This document shows positions 54,713-64,000 of a DNA stretch of 64,000 nt, piece by piece. The translations under genes and the position numbers were made by a program. The notes under the pieces are model-generated. The model was not told the DNA's origin. It worked only from the letters and a program-made list of their open reading frames with translations, and did not search any database. The stretch is from Bombardia bombarda (taxonomy: Eukaryota; Ascomycota; Sordariomycetes; Sordariales; Lasiosphaeriaceae): contig JAULSR010000005.1 in NCBI GenBank assembly GCA_030512295.1, positions 62,001 through 126,000 on the forward strand. Direction: 5' to 3'. Within the stretch, counting starts at the first letter, position 1. Each line of letters opens with the position of its first letter.

Positions 54713-56019
54713 ATGAAGGGAGCCACCGCCGTCCGCCTGTCTGGGCTTCTTGCCTCGACAGCGTATTTCCAGACTGCCCTGGCTGGGCTGTATGCCGGTC
54801 AGAGCAACCTCAATCATAGTTGCTCGCTTGGTATGTACTGATATTATGCATGTAACTGAGTTACTATCATGTAGTTTCGCTGACAATTGGGATTTCAACA
54901 AACAGTGAAGCCGATCCTCTCCTGCTCGGCAGGCGCTACGGCCGAGCTGACCGATTCGTGCTGCGTCGAGACGTTTGGTGGGCTTGTGGTATGTTCAATG
55001 GGTACTCAGTTGGTTCCAATTCTGACCAGAAAAAAAATATAGCTTTCGACGCAATTTTGGGATACGTATACAGGACTGGAGGTCCAGGGGCAGGTGCTTC
55101 CCAAGGATTCGTGGACGCTGCATGGACTTTGGCCAGGTTCGTTTGTCTTTCTCGGTTCTCGACTTACTGTTCTTTATGCTAATGTTCTTGGTTTGTCCAG
55201 ATTTCTGCAACGGTAAGTTTCTTGAGTGACATCAAATAGTTTTGCTATTTCGTTTACTGACCTCCGAATCACATCATAGGCTCATATACTCAATATTGCG
55301 ATCTCAAGTGAGTGACCACCTTACAGGAGAACATATGAAACATAACTGACTGTATACAAAACCACAGCCGCCAATACGACCCTGAGCCATCGCCCAACAC
55401 CACAACCGGCAAGCCAGACGGAACCCCCGTGCCGGCGTACAAGGGCCCCGGAATCGGCACCTTTCTCGCTCCCTTTGGCAAGTTTGACCTCCTGGCCTGG
55501 ATGAACAAGTACTGGATCGCCCAAAACCAACCCAACCAAGACTTCTGGGGCCACGAGTTCTCCAAGCACGCCACCTGCTTCAGCACCTACGACGTCGAGT
55601 GCTACGGGCCGCAGTACCGCGAGCACGAGGAGGTGGTCGACTTCTTCGAGACGGCCATCACCTACTACCAGGAGCTGCCGACGTGGAAGTGGCTGGCCGG
55701 CTGCGCCATCCGCCCCAGCAACGCCACCTCGTACACCTTTTCCAAGATCCAGCGCGCCCTCACCACCAACTTCGGCGCGACCCCGTACATTGGTTGCTCT
55801 GGCCCGCGGTACAACACCACCGAGGCCGGCAAGGGATCGCTTGACGATGGGTATACTAGACTCACCGAGGTGTGGTATTACTATCATTCGTACGGCAGGA
55901 CCCAGCGCGGGCAGGCTAAGAAGGTTGGTGCGGACATCAACGGCGGGCGGGTGACCAACTGCGCAAAGGAGAAGGGTGCCGTGTGGTATTATCAGCGGAC
56001 TAAGGGGTCGGAGCTCTAG
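54713..56019 (+). CDS. secreted ribonuclease T2
   Basis: Predicted 328-residue secreted endoribonuclease in six exons: 54713-54830, 54906-54988, 55043-55136, 55201-55212, 55280-55307, 55368-56019. Exon 4 is 12 nt and exon 5 is 28 nt; both are needed to build the continuous block LHGLWPDFCNGSYTQYCDLN. Both catalytic segments are intact: CAS I with His94 (WTLHGLWPD) and CAS II with His174, Glu175, Lys178 and His179 (WGHEFSKHATC). A signal peptide of about 24 residues ends at TALA, and many cysteines support an extracellular or vacuolar location. The enzyme cleaves single-stranded RNA through 2',3'-cyclic intermediates with little base preference and commonly serves phosphate or nucleotide scavenging. 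Its 3' end faces the PDI-like gene. Confidence 0.94.
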
Positions 56020-57568
56020 ATGTGGCCTTATATCAATCTACGCAACTGCCTGGAAACTGCGTAGCTAGAATTAAAAGGATCAACTTTTGGTAATGCGCAA
56101 ACTGGTAAGCCATGACTAATGCGTGTACATGATTATCCGTCGGAGCGTAGAAAAGATAAGCTAAGGAATCAAGCAGTTTAAGAAGCCTTTTACTACTACC
56201 CTTTCTTCAGAGACCTTCAGTATAATACCATATCATTACCGAGGTTATATGGCAATACCAATAGCTGAGGTGACTACTTCCACTTATATGTAGCAATAAT
56301 GATTTAATGCATTTTGAAATCGTGACAAGAAAACAAAACACATCTGTTGCCTCTTTGGCAACTAACATCCTTTATGTACTATGCGACAGAGTTGTAATTG
56401 TTGTCGATTACCATAGACTTGGAGATGAGCCAAAATACAACAGCAAACAAAAATGAAGATACGTCAAAAATAGCAAGATAATAACCCAATTAACTTGATA
56501 TAACATAAGATCAAATGAACGGCAAACATAAATATTTACATGCAAAAAGATCCGTTCCTAGATAGATAGATAGATTGTCGGATTTACGATCAATCAGAGG
56601 CATACAGCCGTCAGGCTGTGACGGCTGTGATTGGTCGACAGGATGCAGAACAGTGGGGAGCTGGTTACGTGTCCCAGGAACCCCTCCAAACACCACCCAC
56701 TTCCTGTCCCCGTAGTTCGTGATCCTTTTACATAGACAAGCAGATCAATATAACAACAATAACCCCCAACCAACCCGTTCTCTACAGTTACTATAGTGAC
56801 TCGTACGAATGACCTTGTCATTCCAACATAGATGGATACATACATGGGGAGTGCACCTCGTCTTGTGTGTCTTTCTTTCATTCTTTCCGCAATATGTAAA
56901 TATTATACAGACGTAAGCTTTACACCACAAACAACCCAACAAACGAAACCAATCGAAACTAAACCAACAACAAACGGAAAAACAACAGAAGAACCATGGA
57001 ACCATGGACAAGATGAAGAGAAGAAAAAGAAACAAGGCTGTCCGCAGAAGTAGAAAAAAAAAGAAGAGCAGGTGCCTTATATAATGTTTCTAGCGTGTGC
57101 AAAGACATAAAAGAGGGAAATATGATGTATCCCACGCTCCCTTTCGCACAACGCTCACAAACACCCCACACACCCACGCCAACCCACACCAACCAGACAA
57201 CAGAAGCAGCAGCAGCAGAAACAATAACAAACACCGTTCAACAATACAAACAAATGTATAATAATACCAAAAAACAAAGCCCACCATGAATCGCCACTGT
57301 CTGCCTGTCCACCTGCCTGCTTGCCTGCTCGGCTGCTTGGGCGCCTGGCCTGTTCGCCAAACCTTTCCCTTCTATCGGCCGCCCCCATTGCGTCGCTGCT
57401 CAAACACACATCATACAAAAAAAAAAACCATACCGGTATCTATCTGTCGAGCTAGCGAGCGAGCGAGCGAGGTACTCCAACCACTCCATCCTGTTTTCCC
57501 CACTTTGTTCAGTCCGAACCAGTCTTCCAACACACACACACACTCCTTATTATTTCACAACTACTCAC
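56020..57568. other. 1.5-kb intergenic region between convergent genes
   Basis: It contains the 3' flanks of RNase T2 and the PDI-like gene. Long stretches are AC- and AAC-rich (56930-57000, 57140-57260). Open frames on the minus strand there read hydrophobic low-complexity sequence and are not credible genes. Confidence 0.5.
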
Positions 57569-59947
57569 TCAGTCCTTCTTGCCATTAGCTCCGCTCCCTC
57601 CACCAATCAAACTCAACCCCCCAGATGAGCTCCCCTTCGCAAAGTCCTTCATGCTGCCAATGCTGTCATGGTCCAACCGGGAGTGGCTACCACGGGTCCT
57701 CCTGTACCGCCCGCGGAACCACGAGGCCATGCCGAAAGCCAGGCCCAGGACACAGCCCATGGTAAGGTAGGGATGCTCGGTGAAGGTGACGCGAATATCG
57801 AAAAAGATCTTCTCGATGGCGGAGATGGTGAACTTGGGCTTGATCTTGGGCGGGGATGCCGTGACCTTGTTGATGGTCTCGAGGATGGAAGTGCGTGAGG
57901 GCACAATAGGGTTGCCCGTGCTGGTTTGGTCCCAGTATTGGCGGTTCTATATGTCACACACATTAGTTTCAATGTCCTCAACCAGAAGAGGAACAGGGAA
58001 TAACTCACGTCCTCATCATTGATAATCACCCTCTCGCCATCCTTGACATCGATGCCATATGTCGTGCGAATCCACCTCTGCCAGAAAACGCCATCGACCC
58101 AGGCAAAGGAAATCTGCTTGCGTTCCGACATGTCCATGCTGATCTTGATGCTCTTGGCCGCCCGCAGCGCCCGCTGGTCGCCACGGTCCTCAGCCTCCTC
58201 AATCCGCAGTTGCTTCGCATCGCGCAGCTCCTGTCTCTCGAGCTGGAACAGTTGGATTTGCTTGTCCATCCACTCATTGGCCGCGCTCTTCATCTCCTTG
58301 ATGGCGCGCGCGTACGACTCTTGACCATCCCTGTTAAGTATTCCCAGGACTACGATCTTGCCGTCCATGATCTCGCGGGCGTTGGATGCAGTCACCTCGG
58401 GGACAATGGGCTGCCAGACCGACTTCATCCATTTAAGTACCTGGCGCGTGTCGCGCATGTCCTTGGGGGTGAGCGGCGTGTAGTATGTCGGGCGTCCCTC
58501 GCGAGAAACAATCAGGCGCGGCCATGTGGTGATCTTGTACCTATTGTACAGAACGGGATCCTGGGTCTTGACGAGCTTGGCGTGGCCAATCAGGCTCAGA
58601 GACAGGCGCTCGAGAGCCAAAAAGTCCTCGCTCGTGGTAGCATGGTCGTAGAAGTAAATGAAGATAACGTCCTCCTTCTCCTCGAGGGCCTTGAACGAGG
58701 CAGCGTCAGCCTCGTCGACTCCGCTAGAGATGTCGATGGCCTTGTTGGCATACTGGACAAAGTCGCCGAGGCCACGGAGGCCGTCGAACTCAACGCGCTC
58801 GCCGCCCTTGAAGAAGAGAATGGTGGGGTAACCCTGCAGGCGAGCGTCCTTGCAAAGGCGGGCCTCTTTGTCGCAGTTGACCTCGCCGATGTTGAGCTTG
58901 CCCTTCATCTCCTTGGCAAGCCGGTCCCAGTTAGGCGCCATCGCCTGGCAATGGTGGCACCAGGGCGCGTAAAACTTGATGAACCACGGATCTTGAGTCA
59001 TGGTAACCAGGGTCTGGAAGGTCTCGGGGTTCAGGTTCACTGACACGCCGTTAGGGTTGGCAGGGGCACTTGGCTTCTTGGCCTTCTTGGGGACCGGGAC
59101 GGGAGCGACCTTGGGCTTCGGGGCCTCGGTGGGCTTCTCCGGCGCGGGGCCGTCAGCCTTGGGGGTAGCTGCGGGTGGTGCGGCGGCGGCGGGGGCAGGG
59201 GCAGCAGCGGCGGCGGGCTTCTTCTCATCGGCAGCAGCAGCGGGCTTGCCCTCGGACGCCTTCTTCAGCTCCTTGGGGGCAGCACCCTTAGCACCACCGG
59301 GGGCTTCCTTAGCGCCGGGCGCGGGGATCTGCAAGTTCGCGGGTCTGGTCCCAGACTTGGTCTTCTCGAGCGCGTCCTCTACCATGCCCGTCAGGATGGT
59401 CATGTTCTTGACGCCCCTGACAGACTCCTTCAGCTCGCCGTCCTTGTACAGGCTCGTGGTCGGGTACGATTGGACGCCATTATCAATGCAAAGATCGTAG
59501 TATGCGACGCAGTTAACCGACGCAAACTTGAAGTCGTAGAAACCAGTAAAGTTCTTGTCCTCGTTGCCGGCGCCGCCGGGCTTGGAGGTGTAGTAAAATT
59601 CATACAATGTTTGGAACGTCGGGGCGTAGTCGATACAATGTGGGCAGTATGGACTGGAAAGAAGAAAGGTGCGTTAGCAGGCTGTTTGGTGATGGATGGT
59701 GCACCTCAAACGTGTGAGCAAATGTTAGCGGATATAAAAATTACCTGAAGTGCTTGACCATCATCCATTTTGACCCCTTGACCTCTGTTGCCCAGTTGGT
59801 GGGTGTCAGCTCGAGCATTGGCGGGACCCTTTGCTGGTTGAAATATGTTTCTGTTATCGCCTCGCCTTCCGAGTCTGTGGCTGGTGATGCTGCGGCGGCA
59901 GCCAGGCCGGCCGCGCTAAACAGCAGAGAAAAGTTGAGTAACCGCAT
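57569..59947 (-). CDS. transmembrane thioredoxin/PDI-like protein (Eps1/TMX type)
   Basis: Predicted 741-residue protein in three exons (59947-59745, 59653-58009, 57946-57569). A signal peptide (MRLLNFSLLFSAAGLAAAA) leads to a thioredoxin domain with the active site CPHC (Cys71, Cys74). A long Ala/Pro/Lys-rich linker (about residues 170-268) follows, then a second thioredoxin domain with CHHC (Cys300, Cys303) in FYAPWCHHC. Further thioredoxin-like segments lacking cysteine pairs and a coiled, charged region (QLERQELRDAKQLRIEEAED) precede a single membrane span (LTMGCVLGLAFGMASWF) and a short basic tail. Together these suggest a membrane-bound oxidoreductase of the endoplasmic reticulum that makes or reshuffles disulfides in secretory proteins, similar in layout to yeast Eps1. 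No KDEL-type tail is present, in line with membrane retention. Confidence 0.9.
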
Positions 59948-61592
59948 CGTCGTTGCTGTCGTCGTATCGTCCCCTCAGGACGAAGCCTCAATTCTCGCGA
60001 CGACCGCGTCGAATCGAGTACCGATTCGGCTTTTTTTTTTTTTTTTTATGCTGATGTGAGGATAACGGGAATGGACGAGTCTCGAATCAATGCGATGGGG
60101 GCAAAAGTCCAGTTACCGACAGGGCGGACAGAGTGGTCGTGCTTCGCGACACACAAAAGGTGTGAGAGGTAGGGCAAAGCAAAAGCTTCGTCGTGTTTCT
60201 TTCTTTCTCAATCCAAACGATGCATCTACCTCATCATTAAGGCGGCCACTCGGAGAAAAAGTCGTCCTTGTGGAGGTGTCCAGTGGTCGCGCGCACACGC
60301 GTGGGCAGGTAGCAGGCGAGAGGGTTGCGTGCTGCTGCTACGACTGAAAATAGAAAAGGCCAAGCGAGGACGTATACGGTGCAGTGCGTACGTGCCCGGA
60401 TTCCCTCGTGTAATACGGACACCTGATGGTGATAACGTCGCGGGGGTGGGTGTTGGAGGATGGTGAGCGTTGTTGTTGCACACTCTGAAATGAGACCGGC
60501 CGACTGGTGCTGGTGGTTAAGGGCAATATGGAGATTGGAGATCTTGGAAAAGACGACGGACGGGACGGGGCAACGTGGTGGAAGAGGACGAGGCCAAGCC
60601 AAAAAGAGACCCAGAACAAAAACGGGGCCAATCCAGGAGGCGGCGACAAAGGTGCTGCGTGCTGGGCCTTGGCTGTCCGCGAATTCTGTCACAGTGGTTG
60701 CTTTGCCTCCTGACTGGCTCTTCCAGGAGATCCCCAGTGGCCACCCAGGGGCTGCCCGCTTGATTAGCGAAATGGTGCCCTGTGCCCAGGCCCCCCGAAT
60801 TAGTGCGTCCTCGAATTCTAGGCACATATGATGCACACCTAGCAGAGACGTGGGACCCGCAACCGGCCGAGACACCAACCAGTGGATGTGTTGGGAAATA
60901 GCAAGCAAAAAAGCTGTGTGGGGGGCCCACATGGGTCCTTCCTTCATGCACTTTCACGGGGAAAAGCCACGCCAAGCCACAGGACGTTGTCGTCGTGCGT
61001 CTTCCAAATTTCGCCATCAACCAGCTTTTAACATAGGGGCATTATTATCATAGATAGATGCAATGAATTGCCCAGTGCTAGTAGTAGTATTTTAAACCTC
61101 TCCATGACATAATATCCTAAGTAAACAACAATTCATCGCTGAACTGAGGCGCAAATACAGACAATGCACTGCATAATCATTTATGACACCGATGTTTCGT
61201 TCCTGCTGTATTGAGCTAATCTGTAATCTACAAGATAAGGTTTCTAAAATAAGGGTCTACATTTAAATATTTATCCCGACCCCAGGAAATGAGACATTGT
61301 CTAAGAGCGTCCATGATCTGTGTCTGTGTCCCTCGACCCCTTCGATTCCGCTCCCGCTGCATTCTTTATGAAGAGTTGCGCGTGAATGGTTCCATTCATC
61401 TAGGGCACGTTCATTCCCTGAATGCCCAAATGCTCCCCTTTCTTATGTATATACCAACACACTGGACATATACCAAAAAGAAAACAATATCAAAACCCCA
61501 ACGCCGTTTTTCTTGATGCAAATGCCTAAATGCGCCTGCTAAGCAAGTAAGAACACGCATCGCCCTGCTTCCTCCCATCAAATATTTATCTC
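59948..61592. other. 1.6-kb intergenic region
   Basis: It contains the PDI-like promoter on the left and the 3' flank of the alpha/beta hydrolase on the right. A T-run (60032-60047) lies in the PDI 5' leader. A 236-codon minus-strand frame (60947-60237) was considered and rejected. Confidence 0.5.
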
Positions 61593-63306
61593 CTAGTTTA
61601 ACCCTTTCATCCTCAGCCCATAGGCCCTCGTCGCTTCCAGCTCTTTCTGTACATACTTGTTGAACTCGTCCGGATTATCCAAATACAAATGATGACCGGC
61701 CTTGCTAACAATCACCACCTTGGCACTGCCATTCTCTCTCTGCCTCTCTTCCTCCGTACTATTGAGCAACGCCTCGACAATCCTCTGCTTGATCCTCTCC
61801 TCGGCGAGATACCCACCCGCGACGTCCATCCAATCGTTCTCGCCATACATCATGACGATCGGGAAGCCCGCCTCTCTGACATCGGGGGTGGTTTCCGTCG
61901 CCGGCGTGATGATCTGACGGCCCACCTCCGCTATCCTATTGACGACCGGACTGCGCGCGTACGCCCCGGGCGCAAGGAGGTACGGTAGCGCGTACTCGCC
62001 CGACCCCTTCTGGCGGAATAGCGAGTAAGCATATGTGTGCAAGGCTTCTTTCTCGTCCTCAGGCAGATGATTGAAGCGGCGCGAAGTCCAGCCCGACACG
62101 AAGCGGGGCCCGAGGGGGCCCGTGAGTCTGACAATGCTGAAGGGCGAGACGTTGGCGTCCCAGAGCCAGACGAGCCAGCCGGGGATGGGGCGTTTGGGCG
62201 GCGTGGTGGTGTTTGTTTTGGCGGCCGCCTTCTTGTCTGTAGCCTTGATAAAGGTCCTGTTGTCGCCTGCACTTTCCCTCCTGACAATGCTCTCCTGATC
62301 CTGTGTAAACTCATTGCCCATGGTAGACGTCTCGGGCTCGGGCATCCCAGCGCTGACGGCCCACGGGTCCTCCGGGATACCAGCGGGGGACGCGAGGATC
62401 AACTTGTCCAGCCTGCCAGGGTACTTGAGGGCATACGAGACAGCCAGGTAGCCGCCCAGCGAGTGGCCCATGAGGGTAAATTTTTCGATATTGCGCACGC
62501 GACGCCATTCCTCCAGGGCATCGATAAACCAAGCCTCGGTCTCCCTGATCTTCCCCTGGGGGTCATTGGCGCGTATCTTGAATGGTGGGCGTGACGAGTT
62601 GCCCATGCCGAGCATGTCGAGCGCGTACAGGTTCCACCCCTTGACACGGCTCAGCGGCTCAAAATTCTGGTAAAATAAGCCTAGGCCGGCGCCGTAGCCG
62701 TGTAGTATGACCAAGGTGTCGTCGACCTGCTCGCCGACACGCTCAATGGCGAGTTCGTTAAGGGCGCGGTCCTTGCCTGACAACTGTACGAGCGATTGCC
62801 GCCATACTCGCTGGCCGAAGGGATCGCTCTTGGCGAGATCCAGTAGGGGCGAGCTGCCGTCCGCAGTGGCTTCCTTAATGAAGGGAATGAGGTTGAGAAC
62901 GTTTCTCTCAGCCTGGCGAGCGGAGACACCTGTCCACTTTTTGGTGAAGTCGGGTTAGCGGAAGCGTCGGGTTACGGCAATGCGCCTGTGTCAGAGATTG
63001 AAAACCTACCCATTGCTGTGCAGCCTCCTTGTAGCCCAGGGGAAAGAAGGCCGTCATTGCGCCTTGTGGTGGTTTGGGGAGATTGTCGGGATGGACCTGA
63101 GCGGCTCTTTGCTGGTGTTGTTGTTGCATGCGTGGCGGAGGGAGGGTGGCGTCGGTTGACATGTTGCCGTAGTTGCTGTTGCTGCTGTGGGTGCTCGTGC
63201 TCGCACTTGCGCTGGCGCTACTATCCAAATCGAGTCGTCTGACCACTGAAACGAGCTTCAATCGTTTCGGCAGTGTGAGGAGAGATGTTGGATACGTCTT
63301 GAGCAT
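61593..63306 (-). CDS. alpha/beta hydrolase, CLD1/ABHD4-5 type
   Basis: Predicted 546-residue protein in two exons (63306-63010, 62936-61593), phase 0, joining AAQQW to WTGVSARQAE. The start at 63306 gives an N-terminus rich in Arg, Lys and Ser with no acidic residues for 24 positions (MLKTYPTSLLTLPKRLKLVS), typical of a mitochondrial presequence. The hydrolase core has HGYGAG (oxyanion side), the nucleophile elbow GHSLGG with Ser258, GENDWMD with a probable catalytic Asp, and HHLYLDNP with the catalytic His at 514 or 515. The latter fits the HxxxxD motif of the acyltransferase/lipase group. Yeast Cld1 removes an acyl chain from cardiolipin for remodelling; this is the likeliest role. A low-complexity Lys/Thr insert follows the elbow. 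Confidence 0.9.
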
Positions 63307-64000
63307 CGCTGGAGAGGACGGCACGAGCGTGTGGGACAGCACCCTTTAAGTTATACTTGCGCATTGTCGGACTCTGTGAGCCGACACCTGTCGCAGGGGC
63401 GTTGGTTGGGGGATTTGGCATGGGAGGATGGGAATGCAGCGCGCAAACTTGCCGACGGACGTAAATGGCCAACTTGTGGGCGTGCAAGCTGGTGCAAAAG
63501 CCGGGGCTTTCGGAATTTGCATCCCTCCGCAACCCGATAATAGGCAATAAAGTGCCCGCCTAGGCAGGCACCACAGAGGCCGTGCCTGCTATATCCAGGC
63601 ACCAATTGCCCCCCGACGAGCTCCGATCCCATCGCTTTCCGCCACCCACCCACCCACCACCAGAATAGTCCCCTGATGACGTTGAGACAAGCCTTACTAT
63701 TGCCAGCTTAGCCCCGAAGCTCGGCCGGCGCCTTCCTCGTTACTTACCTCCACTAAACCCCAGCGGCCTGGCAATGCCCCAGCGGCCTGGCAATGCATCC
63801 AATGATCCAACTGATTACAGCCTACAGGTAGCATAGCAACACCCAAAACACCAACCGGGAACTATGACATAGCCGAACTCTGGGGAATTCTGATCTCAAC
63901 ACCAAGCACACCACCAGCTGCTCCCACAGCGTTCCGTCCCCAGCGATTTCAAAAAGTGCATGCGGCGGGGCCTGGTTTAGCTGGCTGGACTGCCTGAAGC
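63307..64000. other. intergenic to the window edge
   Basis: It carries the promoter of the alpha/beta hydrolase. A short direct duplication (cccagcggcctggcaatg) at about 63757-63795 is the only notable element. Any gene to the right starts outside the window. Confidence 0.5.

Noticed and set aside
60237..60947. 236-codon open frame on the minus strand between the PDI-like and alpha/beta hydrolase genes
   Set aside because: No domain pattern, biased towards Pro/Ala/Arg/His, no start context, and overlapping open frames on both strands of the same GC-rich stretch; it looks like chance.

Overview
The window is nuclear DNA of a filamentous ascomycete (Pezizomycotina, probably Sordariomycetes). 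Genes are split by short introns of about 50-110 bp with GT(R)AGT-type donors. Families typical of this group are present: a fused P450:reductase of the CYP505 type, a GH11 xylanase, an extracellular intradiol dioxygenase, a PTH11/rhodopsin-domain membrane protein and RNase T2. There are no prokaryotic operons, CRISPR arrays or intact transposons. I rebuilt each gene model by hand from splice sites and frame continuity; none is supported by transcript data.

Region 1 (0.8-14.5 kb) is accessory metabolism and secretion: a pisatin-demethylase-like P450, an AsaB/CmcJ-type oxygenase-like protein, a secreted protein with three cysteine-rich modules, a phenol 2-monooxygenase-like flavoprotein, a rhodopsin-domain membrane protein and a secreted intradiol ring-cleavage dioxygenase. 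Hydroxylation of an aromatic followed by ring cleavage would make chemical sense together, but co-regulation is inferred only from proximity.

Region 2 (14.5-26 kb) is gene-poor and repeat-rich. It carries a direct tandem duplication of a divergent two-gene module: a family protein I associate with DUF7924 on the minus strand and a diverged casein-kinase-1-like kinase on the plus strand. The right copy (20.7-23.8 kb) is intact. The left copy (18.2-20.3 kb) is decayed, with nonsense and frameshift changes in the first gene and only a stub of the kinase. Each copy carries a different minisatellite in its shared promoter. A tRNA-Arg and a RING-like zinc-finger gene flank it.

Region 3 (26.9-40.1 kb) holds the CYP505-type gene, a cluster of tRNA genes (one Ser, two Arg) around an AT-rich block that may be repeat-induced point mutation debris, a GH11 xylanase with a probable GC-AG intron, a poorly defined membrane-protein gene, and a frameshifted F-box-family-like gene.

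Region 4 (41.4-63.3 kb) is mostly housekeeping: a low-complexity hypothetical protein, Sec62, an 11-exon phospholipase D containing an 11-nt microexon, a GNAT acetyltransferase, a six-exon RNase T2, a transmembrane PDI-like protein, and a CLD1/ABHD-type mitochondrial lipase-like protein.
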